Assembly (NCBI GenBank): GCA_045599645.1
Contig: JAZRWI010000089.1
Span: forward strand, 1 to 64,000
Source of the DNA: RUG334 sp045599645
Lineage (GTDB): Bacteria > Muiribacteriota > Ozemobacteria > Ozemobacterales > Ozemobacteraceae
DNA length: 64,000 nt
Direction of reading: 5' to 3'
Position 1 is the first letter of the stretch. Each line of letters opens with the position of its first letter. Positions 7,489-17,575 of this stretch are shown here, one piece after another. The translations under genes and the position numbers were made by a program. The notes below the pieces were generated by a model. It was given only the letters and a program-made list of their open reading frames with translations, had not been told where the DNA came from and did not search any database.

Positions 7489-10400
7489 ATGAAGAGATAT
7501 TTCCTTTTGGCATTGGTTGGACTATGCCTTTCACAGGCTGTTTATGCTTTTGATATCAGTAAGTCAGAGGCTTCAGAAAAGGCTTTTGTGCCTTTTGCAA
7601 GATATACAGAAAAATTCAATGTTGAGTCATTGCCTGTAAATAATAAATATTCAGACGAACAGCGTGAAGCAGCTGAAAAGACCTTAGAAGAAGCAATGGC
7701 CTGGTTAAAGGGCGATATTTCTTCTGATTCAGAGCTTTGTGATGGTGATATAACCTTCTATGAAGGCTTCTCACCTGTTAAATTCAATTTTGGCAAAGGC
7801 TTCACCAAATATTTCTGTATTGATGGTAACCCTGATTATGAATGGTTTGATGAAAAGCTGACTGCTGCCGGAGCAATCAAGTATAGAAGCATTGATGGCT
7901 GCGGAGCTACATATTTTATCAAGCCTGCTCACGATCGTTTCAGTTTTTTCTATATCAGAGGAGCTGGTAACACAGAAATTAATGTATATGCATCCTATCT
8001 GGCTGCTGATGGCTGTAATGTGGCTATCAGCAATGATGATTTCTGCAGATTTGATAATGAATATAATTTTGCCCTGGCCTCTAATCCTGATAATTCACAG
8101 ATTGCAAAGCTTAAGCTAAAGGGCAGTGATGATGCTGTTGTCAGACTGAGCTTATATTCGCAAATAAACTATGAAAATAATTATACCAGATTAGATAAAA
8201 GCTATTACTTTGAAATTAAGAAATCTGATGAATTTATATTGGATTTCATTCCTGCTGTAGACGGTCTCTTGTTCTGCAAGATGAATGTTACTGAAGGCTC
8301 TGTGGAATCTGTAAATATCGGATTCGAAGCTGGTGAAAAGCTGCGTGAAATTAAATACGGCGCAGAAAACGGAATGCTTGTATTGAAGGGTGTTCCGGCA
8401 GACCTTGGTGCAGAGCTTGTTTCTTATGGAGATGTAGGAAACAGCGAAAGTCTCTGTCATCCTGTAATAGATGATGCTGGAAGCTTTGTGTTTGTTGCTC
8501 CGGCCGGTTATTACAAGCTTCGTTTTGGTAAGAACCCATATCTGGACATTGATGGTGAATTCTTTGCCAACAATATTCCTGTAAGTGCTGGTGAAGCAAC
8601 AGAAGTAACTGTTCCGGCAGAAAATCTGAGAACAATTAACGAGCTTCGCAAGCAATTTCCGACAGGTAGCGAAGAAAACAAGGGTGACAGCGGAAGCATC
8701 GATATAACTGCTTTCTCGGCTAAGAACGAAGAAGGCACCATTGAAATGGTCATCAACGACAAGCTGGAAAGAGATGTTTTCCCGGAAGCTGATGATATTA
8801 AGATTACCGAAAATGGTGTTGCCGGCAAGGTAACAAAGATTGAACGCCAGCCACAGCCGGTTGATGTTGTGCTTGTTGTGGATTCTTCCGGTTCGATGAA
8901 GGAGGACATGCAGCCGACTATTGAAGCTGCAAAGAATTTTGTAAACGGTCTTCCTGACAGGACTGGAATCCGTTTCGTTCAGTTTGCCCAGAAAATTACT
9001 ACCCATAAGGGCGAAACAAAGGCTGATGTAATCAAGGCCTTAGATAGCGTTAAGGCTATCGGTGCCACTGCCATGTATGACGCTCTTGCAACTGCCCTCA
9101 AGCTTTTAGAGGGGAAGAAGAAGCCGTATATAGTTCTGTTCTCTGACGGTGCCGACAGCCGCGAACCCGGTGTTGACGGCAAAGGCAGTGATTTGACTAA
9201 GGAACAGATTATAGAAAAGCTTGGTGCCAGCAAGGTAACATTGCTTACAATCGGTTTCGGCAAAGGGCACGATCCAAAGACCCTTAAGGCCATGAGCAGT
9301 GCCACACCAAACGGAATGTATGTTGCTGCCGCCGATAAGAAGGCTTTGCCATCAGCATTTGCTGCTGTTTCTGCCAAGTTTGGCAATCAGTTCAAGATTT
9401 CTTATACAAGACCTTATACTACTGTTGATTCAAAGAGCGATGTTCCTGTCATTGGCATGATGATAGACAACTCCCGTTCAATGGATATGGATCCCAATGA
9501 AAATCCTGATTCAGACTGCGGTTATCGTATGGATAAGGTTAAGAATGTTTTCCATAATTTTATAACCGGTTTACCTGAAAAGGCTTTAATGTCACTTATG
9601 ACCTTCACTGGCGGTGGCATATCTGTTGAAGAAATACATAGCAAACAGATGATTACTAATGATAAAGGCGCTGTTTTGAAGGCATTGTCTGAATGTGCCG
9701 GTATTTCCGGAACCCCGACTATTGATGCTTTATACTTTGCTATCAGCAATCTTAAAAGCATAAGCAGCTCAAAGAGAATTCTTGTTTTCTTTACTGATGC
9801 AGGCTTGGATAGCGAATTTGCTAACGATGAAAGCATGCTTGTAAAATATGAAGAACAGCTTGCTGAAATAAAGAATCAGAACATCAGAGCGCTTTTTGCA
9901 GGCTTAGGTGGAGCTGATTATATTGGCAGGTATAAGGCTCCGTTTGAAAAGGCTGCAAAGCTATCCGGTGGCGATTTTGTCATCACTTCTGACCCCGCAG
10001 AAATTGCTAAAAAGCTTGATGAGCTTATACAAAAGGTTGATGAACCGGTATCCACTACAAAGAAGCTGGATGTAAGCCTTGTCATGGATTCAAAGACTGA
10101 AGACGGCAGCAGAATGAATTACTCTGCTGAAAAAACCTATGATGATGTAAAGCCTTTGGAAAAAGCCGGCCAGATTGTAAAACCTGGTGTTTTATCGATA
10201 GAACAAGGCGCAAAGTTTGTTCTGAAGCCTCAGGTAAAGGCTCCGGAGCTTGTAGATGCAACAGAAGGTGCTGATGCAACCTCTGTTATTCAAAGCATTA
10301 AGTTTGAAAACAAGCCTTCTGCTCATAATAAATTTGCTGAAATTGAAGCCCAGGAAATGTATCTGTTGAATCGCTTCAAGGGCTTTGAACCACAGAAAAA

Positions 10401-13400
10401 TATATTTGTTGCCCTGAAGGTAAAAATGACCTTCAAGAAGGCTGACAAAAAGGATGCAGAAATAGGCTATGAAATACCCAGCATCTTTAACCATTTTTAT
10501 CTGTCTTTGAATGACTGTGATTTAACTGCTCCTTCTAAGCTTACATGGCTATCTGAAAAACCTTTGACTACCGAACCAGGCAAAGTAAATGTCGGCGTTG
10601 ACGAAAAGAAGTCTGCTGAAGGCTTTCTTGTTTTTGATATGCCATTTAGCGGTAGCAATGATGCTTATAAGCAGTTGTCCCTGCAGGTTTTCGATGAAAG
10701 CAACGGTCATATTGAATTGCCTGTCATCGGTAGAATGAGCAGGAAATTCGAAGCTGTAAAGGCGCTGCCAAATACTGAACCGCAAAAGCTTACTGATGCT
10801 TTTTCCCTTAAAGTAAAGGGTTTGGAAGATAAATCAGAGCTTTGTGGAAAAGGTTTTTATAATGATAACTCAACCTTCAGAATAATTGATGCAGACTTTG
10901 AAAGCAAGGTTTCCGCATTGCTTGATATAGACCCGAAGGAACGCTTCTATTATGCTTTGGAAACAGATAACGGTCTGTTGATGAGCAAGATGAACAATAT
11001 CGTTTATTCTATGCCTTCCGGTTTCTATTCTAAGCTGAAATTTGCACCCGGTGTTTCAACTAATGTAAGAATGCCGTTTGTAATCGGAAAAGAACTGGCA
11101 AGCGCTCCAAGCTATCTGTGGGGTGATGTTGCCAGAGGCGATATCAAGTGCAGGGTTACAGATGGTAAGCCGTGGTCTGGAAAGAGTCTTAATCAGAAGT
11201 TCAGTCACGAATATTTTGATGTAATAATCAATGATTTTGGTCGCTATGATGAAAATAAGGCTGCTGTAGACTTCACTGTCATTGATAAGGTGGATTCTTT
11301 GGGCACAGGTGGTGTTGAAACTTTGTTCACCATGAACTGCAAAGCAGCAATGCCTGATAATATCGGTGAATCCGGTAATCGTGGAACAATAATAAAGACA
11401 CTCACACGTCGTGGGCTTGGTGATTTTGCTAGTGCTGAATTCAGCGTTCCTGGTATTATTTTACCTGATATGGAAGAAACCAGAAATCTTGCTTACGGTA
11501 TCAATGAACAGTGGGGCGCTTTTGATGGTCAGTCCAGACGTGGTATCGTTGTTTTCAGACTTACACCTGACTATGAAGATTCAGATGAATGGGAGCTCAT
11601 CAGCGACCATATTCCAAGCCTGAAGCTGAAGCTAACAAAGGATGAATTTGCTAATAAAGCTTTGCTTGCCCGGGATATTTATGTCGAACGCGATGACCAG
11701 AAAGAAGCTGCTATTGATGAAGCCGTAGAAAAGGCTATTGCAAGATATGCTGCTACTCACAAGGATGTTGATAAGACTCCAAAAATTGGCTTGAACGCAG
11801 ATGATAAGCCAATTGTAACTGTAGCTGTTCCTGCTTTGACTGTATATGGCACAGAAAAGCTTAATGCGGTAAAGAGCGAAAAAGACCTGCAAGAGCTCCT
11901 GAAAGGCATAAAAGTATATTTCTCTGACTATGAATCTACCTTTTATTCTCCTGAAGCTGTTGTAACACAGGGCTGGGGGTGTGATCGCGAGCTTGTTCTT
12001 ATATCAGAAGCTGTGTTTACAAAGCTTGGTTATACTCCTGTAAGAAGACGTGTATGTCTCAGTGAAAAAGGCGCAGAAGCATTAAAGGCTCGTACTTTGA
12101 ATGGTCTTATCTCTGGCGATGTTCAGCCAATTGCTCTTGAAATCAAGAAAAATGGCAAGTCAGAGCTGTTTGTTCCTGCTTTTGGTAAATTCCTGAGTGA
12201 ACTTAAGGGGCTCTGTTATTTCCGTGACCATGGTAGTCCTATCATTGCGAAGGGTCAGGTTGAACTAACTGTCAGCGTATATGGTAAGCTTATTGGTGAA
12301 GCCGGTATGGGCGCTCAACAGGCTTTGGCTGCCAATATTTTCGGTGCTCTTGGTGGTTCTGGCGATACTACTGATGAAGGTGGCCTGAAGGAACACACCA
12401 CCCTGTTCTGCCGCTCTATCAATGTCAGCGATTTGTCTACAGACCTTTTTGATGTTGCTTTCTCCTCTGTGGGAAAGAGCAAAGACGGCAAGGGCGATAT
12501 GGTATGCGCTTCTGTTGATACTGCTGCAGGCCTGCTGATAGACAAAAATCTCTGGATAGATACCTCCTGCTATGAATTGGAATCTGTAACTGTAAGCATC
12601 AACGATAAAATTAAGACTACGAGATCAATAGCTTCAGATACTAAGCTGACAAATCTGCACATCACAGTCGGTTATAATATTCCAGAAATGACTGACGAAG
12701 CCGCAAAGTCCTACGAAGAAGCTGTAAATGTCAGGGCAGAAGGCATTAAGGACGCTTCCAATTATGCAAATGCAAAATGGCAGGGACATGCTGCGATAGC
12801 ACGCTTTGCCAGAGCATACAGCAAGGCTGGCAAGGATGTTGCTGCAAAGCTTGGTCTGACAATGGCCAGAATAAATCATGAAACACCGCTTTCTGTTGCC
12901 GCTATTATTGAAAGTGATGGAAAAGACGCAACCATCGGTATTGATTTGATGAACATTGAAAACACCAATATCGGTGAAGGCGATTCCGAAAAGACAAGAG
13001 CTTATAATACCCTCACCGGTCTTCTTGCTTCACAGCTTGAAGCTTCTGTGTTGCCTGATGGCAAGGGGCAGGGCTTTATGCATGTTTGGGCAACTATGCC
13101 TGAGGATGCGAATATCATGTTTGTTGATGATACTATGCGCGAACAGGCTAGTCAGTATCTTGCTGAAAATGGCTTCCCGAAGCTGCTTACAGACAGAATG
13201 GCAAATACAGACCTTAATCTTTCATTTGTTGTTCCGGCCAGCCCTGGTCTGAGAAACGGTAAAATAAGCTGGGCATGGCTTGAATACAACAATGAAAGCG
13301 GTAGCCTGATTTCTGTATTCGATAATGGTGAACGTTCTGGTTTAGCAGGTTATGTTCTAGGCCTTACACCACATAATGAATGTAATTTCATGGCAGGCTG

Positions 13401-13728
13401 CCTTGTTGGGGCTACATGCTCTAATTTTGCAATAGCCGGTTATTCATTGGAAACAGACAATTACGAAGCAGTAAGGAATGCTTCCAAAAAGCTTTGCACT
13501 GCGCTTGCTGACGTATTATGCGCTACTGAAGGCTTGCTTTCTGCTAAGGACGTTCAGTCTTATATGACTGAAGCTGGCGGTATTATTGGTGGTACTTTAA
13601 CAAAGGAAAGCACAGGTGTGGACTTCTACGAAGCCTACAAGCATCTTAAAATAATTAAGGGCGACGAAAAGTATAACCCGACCTTCTCCGAAGGCTTCAA
13701 GACTGCTGTAGAACTCTATTTTAAATGA
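7489..13728 (+). CDS. Giant exported protein with two von Willebrand A domains
   Basis: I choose ATG 7489 because the encoded MKRYFLLALVGLCLSQAVYA is a Sec signal peptide; the frame opens 24 codons earlier. The product has 2,079 residues. Two vWA domains follow each other: the first near residues 457-640 with MIDAS DSSGS, the second near 648-850 with DNSRS. Residues 1-450 and the last 1,200 residues match nothing I recognise and contain few cysteines. Metal-dependent adhesion or substrate capture on the cell envelope is an inference from the MIDAS motifs. The neighbouring exported protein at 13958 may belong to the same system. Confidence 0.8.
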   Translation: MKRYFLLALVGLCLSQAVYAFDISKSEASEKAFVPFARYTEKFNVESLPVNNKYSDEQREAAEKTLEEAMAWLKGDISSDSELCDGDITFYEGFSPVKFNFGKGFTKYFCIDGNPDYEWFDEKLTAAGAIKYRSIDGCGATYFIKPAHDRFSFFYIRGAGNTEINVYASYLAADGCNVAISNDDFCRFDNEYNFALASNPDNSQIAKLKLKGSDDAVVRLSLYSQINYENNYTRLDKSYYFEIKKSDEFILDFIPAVDGLLFCKMNVTEGSVESVNIGFEAGEKLREIKYGAENGMLVLKGVPADLGAELVSYGDVGNSESLCHPVIDDAGSFVFVAPAGYYKLRFGKNPYLDIDGEFFANNIPVSAGEATEVTVPAENLRTINELRKQFPTGSEENKGDSGSIDITAFSAKNEEGTIEMVINDKLERDVFPEADDIKITENGVAGKVTKIERQPQPVDVVLVVDSSGSMKEDMQPTIEAAKNFVNGLPDRTGIRFVQFAQKITTHKGETKADVIKALDSVKAIGATAMYDALATALKLLEGKKKPYIVLFSDGADSREPGVDGKGSDLTKEQIIEKLGASKVTLLTIGFGKGHDPKTLKAMSSATPNGMYVAAADKKALPSAFAAVSAKFGNQFKISYTRPYTTVDSKSDVPVIGMMIDNSRSMDMDPNENPDSDCGYRMDKVKNVFHNFITGLPEKALMSLMTFTGGGISVEEIHSKQMITNDKGAVLKALSECAGISGTPTIDALYFAISNLKSISSSKRILVFFTDAGLDSEFANDESMLVKYEEQLAEIKNQNIRALFAGLGGADYIGRYKAPFEKAAKLSGGDFVITSDPAEIAKKLDELIQKVDEPVSTTKKLDVSLVMDSKTEDGSRMNYSAEKTYDDVKPLEKAGQIVKPGVLSIEQGAKFVLKPQVKAPELVDATEGADATSVIQSIKFENKPSAHNKFAEIEAQEMYLLNRFKGFEPQKNIFVALKVKMTFKKADKKDAEIGYEIPSIFNHFYLSLNDCDLTAPSKLTWLSEKPLTTEPGKVNVGVDEKKSAEGFLVFDMPFSGSNDAYKQLSLQVFDESNGHIELPVIGRMSRKFEAVKALPNTEPQKLTDAFSLKVKGLEDKSELCGKGFYNDNSTFRIIDADFESKVSALLDIDPKERFYYALETDNGLLMSKMNNIVYSMPSGFYSKLKFAPGVSTNVRMPFVIGKELASAPSYLWGDVARGDIKCRVTDGKPWSGKSLNQKFSHEYFDVIINDFGRYDENKAAVDFTVIDKVDSLGTGGVETLFTMNCKAAMPDNIGESGNRGTIIKTLTRRGLGDFASAEFSVPGIILPDMEETRNLAYGINEQWGAFDGQSRRGIVVFRLTPDYEDSDEWELISDHIPSLKLKLTKDEFANKALLARDIYVERDDQKEAAIDEAVEKAIARYAATHKDVDKTPKIGLNADDKPIVTVAVPALTVYGTEKLNAVKSEKDLQELLKGIKVYFSDYESTFYSPEAVVTQGWGCDRELVLISEAVFTKLGYTPVRRRVCLSEKGAEALKARTLNGLISGDVQPIALEIKKNGKSELFVPAFGKFLSELKGLCYFRDHGSPIIAKGQVELTVSVYGKLIGEAGMGAQQALAANIFGALGGSGDTTDEGGLKEHTTLFCRSINVSDLSTDLFDVAFSSVGKSKDGKGDMVCASVDTAAGLLIDKNLWIDTSCYELESVTVSINDKIKTTRSIASDTKLTNLHITVGYNIPEMTDEAAKSYEEAVNVRAEGIKDASNYANAKWQGHAAIARFARAYSKAGKDVAAKLGLTMARINHETPLSVAAIIESDGKDATIGIDLMNIENTNIGEGDSEKTRAYNTLTGLLASQLEASVLPDGKGQGFMHVWATMPEDANIMFVDDTMREQASQYLAENGFPKLLTDRMANTDLNLSFVVPASPGLRNGKISWAWLEYNNESGSLISVFDNGERSGLAGYVLGLTPHNECNFMAGCLVGATCSNFAIAGYSLETDNYEAVRNASKKLCTALADVLCATEGLLSAKDVQSYMTEAGGIIGGTLTKESTGVDFYEAYKHLKIIKGDEKYNPTFSEGFKTAVELYFK

Positions 13729-13957
13729 TTTGACTGCTGTCTTATAGCAGTTGGGTGTAGATGTATTATTTTATAAGCTCTTAGCTGTTGGCTGTTAGCT
13801 CTTAGCCGAGAAAGCAGACAGTGAATTGCCAAGAAGCTTCGATTGCAATAGGCCTGCAGCTCTCGGCCAATAGCTAGAAGCTAGTAGCTAATAGCTTAAT
13901 GTAGTGTGTGGTATAATTAATGTTGATAGCGTAATTAGATAATCAGGAGACAAATAG
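13729..13957. repeat. Short heptamer clusters between two secreted-protein genes
   Basis: AGCTCTT, AGCTGTT and GGCTGTT units at about 13776-13808, and AGCTAAT/AGCTAGA-like units at 13857-13896. The motif GCCGAGAAAGCAG is the reverse of the CTGCTTTCTCGGC word that accompanies heptamers elsewhere in the window. Confidence 0.65.
13909..13917 (+). promoter_or_regulatory. Extended -10 promoter for the gene at 13958
   Basis: TGGTATAAT (TATAAT at 13912-13917) is a consensus extended -10 about 40 bp upstream of the start; no good -35 is visible. The same TGTGGTATAAT word precedes the Fic gene. Confidence 0.55.
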
Positions 13958-14758
13958 ATGAGAAAACTGAATGCCATTTTGTTAGGCTTGATGTTGATGG
14001 CTGGCAGTGCTTATGCACAGAGTGTCAGTGAAGTTTTTGCCGCTGTAAATAAGATTCCGACAACAGCAGAAATAGTAGTTGCTGTAAAGGCAAAGGACCC
14101 CTTTGCTACCCAGATTAAGTCATTGAACGGCCCCATTGAAAAGATGGAAAAGGCTATGGATGATATTAATTCTGGTAATGTTTCCATGACTGGAGGCGGT
14201 ATGCCAAATATGCAGACCGACCCGGAAGGCTGGGAAAAGGCAATGTCAAAGCTTACAGCTATTCAGGAAAAAATGGTTTCATTAAATGAAATCCAGATGG
14301 ATTTAATGAGGATGCATGGCAAATATTCAAACATGCTTAATGAATTTGATAATTCCTATGAAAATGATCCAGTCTATCTTGAAAAATACTCAATGCTACA
14401 GAGCAAAAACAAAATAACAGGTAATGCGGCCACCGATTTGGCTAATGTTAACCAGTTTTTTAGAGATGTTTATGCTTTAGACTGTGAAGCAGCTGCTAAG
14501 AAGATTGATAAGCGCATGGAAGTCATCAGACAGTATTATCAGGAATTAACTTCTAGGAAAGCCAAGATTATTGAATTGGATGAAGCAACAAGTGAAATGT
14601 TTACGCTTATGGGAAACAAGGCTTCTGCTATGACAAACCCGGCAAGGTCAGCTCTTATTGAATTTGCCAAGCTCTATAAAAGAGTTCTTGAAGAAGATTT
14701 GCCGAGACCGTTGATGCAGTATAAGAGTATGAAGGAATATAATGAGTCGGCGGGATGA
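13958..14758 (+). CDS. Exported protein of unknown function, helical
   Basis: 266 residues; AGGAG lies 9 nt before the ATG. The first 20 residues, ending AGSAYA, are a typical signal peptide. The mature part is rich in K, E, M, A and L without cysteine apart from one, and predicts long helices; the short stretch GGGMPNM near residue 78 may be a flexible hinge. No family recognised. Its position 230 bp after the giant vWA protein and the shared export signal suggest a periplasmic partner, but this is only context. Confidence 0.7.
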   Translation: MRKLNAILLGLMLMAGSAYAQSVSEVFAAVNKIPTTAEIVVAVKAKDPFATQIKSLNGPIEKMEKAMDDINSGNVSMTGGGMPNMQTDPEGWEKAMSKLTAIQEKMVSLNEIQMDLMRMHGKYSNMLNEFDNSYENDPVYLEKYSMLQSKNKITGNAATDLANVNQFFRDVYALDCEAAAKKIDKRMEVIRQYYQELTSRKAKIIELDEATSEMFTLMGNKASAMTNPARSALIEFAKLYKRVLEEDLPRPLMQYKSMKEYNESAG

Positions 14759-14782
14759 GCTTGGATGCCTGCGGCGTGAAAG

Positions 14783-14937
14783 ACTGTCGCTTCGCGACAG
14801 TCGTGAAAAACAGACGCAATGCGTCTGTAGTGAAAACTCGCTGACGCTCGAGTGAATACCTGCCGCTTGGCGGCAGGTGTGAAACACGCCTTTCGGCGCG
14901 TTGATTTTAGCCAGCCTGCTTCGCAGGAGTGAGGGTG
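14783..14937. repeat. Array of mini-hairpins separated by GTGAA-type spacers
   Basis: About six inverted repeats in a row, for example ACTGTCGC-TTC-GCGACAGT, ACAGACGC-AAT-GCGTCTGT and CCTGCCGC-TTG-GCGGCAGG, and the last one CCTGC-TTC-GCAGG ending at 14937. They have mostly 3-nt loops and are separated by 8-nt spacers of the form NGTGAAAA. Stem sequences differ from hairpin to hairpin while pairing is kept. Confidence 0.8.
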
Positions 14938-14946
14938 ATTTTCTAG

Positions 14947-15041
14947 CCCTTCCTCCTTTAGGGGGAAGGTGGATTCTGCGAAGCAGAAGACGAATGCGGG
15001 TCCCGCCCCCGCGAGGCCTTCCTCCTTCAGGGGGAAGGTGG
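14947..15041. repeat. Two palindromic CCTTCCTCCTTYAGGGGGAAGG elements
   Basis: Two near-identical palindromic blocks at about 14949-14973 and 15017-15041 follow the hairpin array. Each could fold into a GC-rich stem. A short heptamer run (TAATACC) at 15080-15118 completes the gap. Confidence 0.6.
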
Positions 15042-15120
15042 CACGCAAAGCGTGACGGATGAGGGTGCCTTCTCGGCTGCTAATACCTAATACCTAATAC
15101 CTCATACCTAATACCTAAAT

Positions 15121-16512
15121 TTACATATTATTCAGGGTTATTTTTATTACTTTTCCGTTGCGGGCTTCTACTACGACCTGACGTGAATTTTCTTCTTCGT
15201 CGTATTCTGTGCTGGTCCAGGTCATTGTGCCGTTTCCGGTAATATCACAAGACTTTTGAAGCTTGAAGTTAACTTTGTTCAGGTTAGCGTCGAAATTTCT
15301 TATCATTTCAACATTTGCACCAACCTTTAAGCCGGCAAATGCATATTTTTCACCTGTTATTTCAGCACTATTAACATAGGTTGCACCTGTTTTGTAAACG
15401 TTAAATGTCAGGTTAATTCCCTTGTCGGGCCATGTTTTTGTTACCTGATATTTACTGTTTTCATCGGGTTCGGTTGTATTGGTAGTGGCTGGTTCGCCTA
15501 AATATGGTGGAAGCCAGTCAAAGTATTCAAAGCAGTTGCTGAAGCAAGTGCCCAGATGGAAATTCTTGAAGCTCGGGCTTACATATTTCCCATAAACCCA
15601 GCCGTCTATTGTATCCGGATGTGTTTCCTTCATGTCGCACTTAGTAATGATATGAACCCAGAGATATTCTTCTCTTGTGTTCCTGGTTTCGGCAAACATC
15701 ATTTCCGGGTGGTCTGAACCTATTTTTGCAATAACTTCACCGGTTTTGGGTTCTGCCCTGACATTGAGGTTTGTAGCTGTTACAGTGCCTTTTGTATACC
15801 AGCCTTCAGGAATCTGCGAATAATACCAGCCTTCGCCACACTTTGATTCGCATTCTCCTGGAGGATCATTTCTCAATAATATTTCACATATTTTCCCTTC
15901 ATTCATGTAAAGGTATATAAGTCTTGAGGAGCCGCCGTCAACGTAGAAGGAATAAAGCAGATACGGGTCTTCGCATTCAGTAATATGCTGATATTTTCCC
16001 AATACGCTTTCAACTTCCTGTGGGGTCATACCAATGAGAGACAGACCGGTAGCTTCTTTCAGAACATCGTTGCTGGTTGTTCTGAAAAGCATCATGTTGT
16101 AATAGGTGTTGTCGCCTTCTTGAAAAGAGCCTTCTATTACAGCATTTGGTGTCGCCAGGGTTTCTATTATGAATTCTGCTGCATCACTGTTGGAATCATA
16201 GTGAACAACATTTCTGTGCCAAACGTCTGAATCATGGCTTTTGCTGATTTTTCCACAATATTCGTCTGCGTCGTAAAAAATCTTGTATGCGTTTATATTG
16301 CAATCCTGGTCAGCATTAGCTGCCCATTCACCATTTGCTTTGATGTTGTGGCTTGTATAATTGTTTTCTGTCTTGGTTTCAATTGTGAGTTTGATTGGTT
16401 CGTTATTTACCTGAACAGTTGCTTCTGCAGGGCCGTTAGCTGCCATAGCGTTAGAGCCTGCGATACAGCCTGCCAGTAGCAAAGCATAAGCTATAATTTT
16501 TGAATTTTTCAT
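15121..16512 (-). CDS. Exported protein with bacterial SH3 domain
   Basis: 463 residues from ATG 16510-16512, chosen because GAGGT lies 9 nt upstream and the next residues form a signal peptide ending in AMA; the frame continues 11 codons upstream. A bacterial SH3-type domain is visible at about residues 245-320 with TATNLNVRAEPKTGEVIAKI and DGWVYGKYVSP, the pattern of SH3_3 domains that bind peptidoglycan or proteins. The flanking regions are unassigned. Ten or so cysteines suggest disulfides. Periplasmic or surface location is inferred. It is divergent from the GNAT gene with only 36 bp between starts. Confidence 0.7.
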   Translation of the reverse strand: MKNSKIIAYALLLAGCIAGSNAMAANGPAEATVQVNNEPIKLTIETKTENNYTSHNIKANGEWAANADQDCNINAYKIFYDADEYCGKISKSHDSDVWHRNVVHYDSNSDAAEFIIETLATPNAVIEGSFQEGDNTYYNMMLFRTTSNDVLKEATGLSLIGMTPQEVESVLGKYQHITECEDPYLLYSFYVDGGSSRLIYLYMNEGKICEILLRNDPPGECESKCGEGWYYSQIPEGWYTKGTVTATNLNVRAEPKTGEVIAKIGSDHPEMMFAETRNTREEYLWVHIITKCDMKETHPDTIDGWVYGKYVSPSFKNFHLGTCFSNCFEYFDWLPPYLGEPATTNTTEPDENSKYQVTKTWPDKGINLTFNVYKTGATYVNSAEITGEKYAFAGLKVGANVEMIRNFDANLNKVNFKLQKSCDITGNGTMTWTSTEYDEEENSRQVVVEARNGKVIKITLNNM

Positions 16513-16548
16513 TGATGTATTTACCTCGCGCGAGTATTTTAACATATT

Positions 16549-17487
16549 ATGGAATCAACATTAATAGATATTATTGATAAATCTTACGAGCTTTGTGACC
16601 AGATTCAGTTCCGTGAACACGAAAGAGCTGCTTATGAAGCTCTTTGTGCAGAGGTTTTTCCTGGGCTTAGCTTTGAAAAATGGTATCAGGCAGGCTATTG
16701 GGACGGTAAACTATTTAATCCACATGTTCTGATGGATGGTGACCGCATTGTTTCTGCTGTTTCTGTAAATAAAATGCATGTAAAAGCTGCTAATCAGGAG
16801 CCACGCTTATATATTCAACTGGGTGGCGTAATGACTTCCCCTGATTATCGCAAGCAAGGTCTTTCGAGCGCTTTAATAGATAGAATACTGACAGAATGGG
16901 AAGACAAGTGCGATGGTATCTTCCTTTTTGCCAATGATTCCGTGCTGGATTTTTACCCTAGATTTGGTTTTAAGGCTGTTGACGAGCATCAATACAGAAT
17001 GTCTGTAAAAAGTGATGATTGTGCTGAGAAAGCAGTTCGGCTGAATATGAGCGATAAAGCAGATGTAGACCGCTTACTTAAATATTATGAGCTTGGAAAC
17101 CCATTCTCAGATATAAACATTTCAAACAAAGGTCTGTTGATGTTTTATTGCATGAAATACAATAAAAACGATGTCTATTGTGTTGAAGCCGAGGATGCTG
17201 TAGTAATTGCCGGTCATGAAGGCGATGACATGGTTGTTTATGATATTTTCTGTAATAAAGGCAGTTCTTTAGAAAACATTCTGGCGGCCGTAGCTGACGA
17301 TAATACACAGACTGCCTATTTCGGCTTCCCCTTAAACAAGGCAAAGCACTGCAAGCTGGGTTTATATGAGGAAGAGGATAATACTTTGTTCATTCTCGAC
17401 AATAAAGGCTCTGAAACGCTGGCGGATTTTTTGCAGATGCCGGAAATGGCAGAAAAGCTGATGTTTCCGCTGCTTTTTCATTCATGA
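16549..17487 (+). CDS. GNAT-family N-acetyltransferase
   Basis: 312 residues. The acetyl-CoA site is in the GGVMTSPDYRKQGLSSALI stretch (about residues 92-110), and NDSVLDFYPRFGFK matches the usual GNAT motif B. The C-terminal 170 residues form a second domain as in Eis-like or two-domain GNAT proteins. Substrate unknown; cytoplasmic. No strong ribosome site precedes the ATG, which lies in the promoter area of the divergent SH3 gene. Confidence 0.8.
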   Translation: MESTLIDIIDKSYELCDQIQFREHERAAYEALCAEVFPGLSFEKWYQAGYWDGKLFNPHVLMDGDRIVSAVSVNKMHVKAANQEPRLYIQLGGVMTSPDYRKQGLSSALIDRILTEWEDKCDGIFLFANDSVLDFYPRFGFKAVDEHQYRMSVKSDDCAEKAVRLNMSDKADVDRLLKYYELGNPFSDINISNKGLLMFYCMKYNKNDVYCVEAEDAVVIAGHEGDDMVVYDIFCNKGSSLENILAAVADDNTQTAYFGFPLNKAKHCKLGLYEEEDNTLFILDNKGSETLADFLQMPEMAEKLMFPLLFHS

Positions 17488-17505
17488 AATATTGGGCTGG
17501 GTCTG

Positions 17506-17534
17506 TTGAAAACTATTGAGCTTTTTTGTAGTAT
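17506..17534 (+). promoter_or_regulatory. Promoter for the GH30 gene
   Basis: TTGAAA (17506-17511), 17 nt, TAGTAT (17529-17534), about 40 bp before the start codon. Confidence 0.6.
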
Positions 17535-17575
17535 TAATAAATAGATTTTGACGAGCAAACAGACGGGAGAATTCT

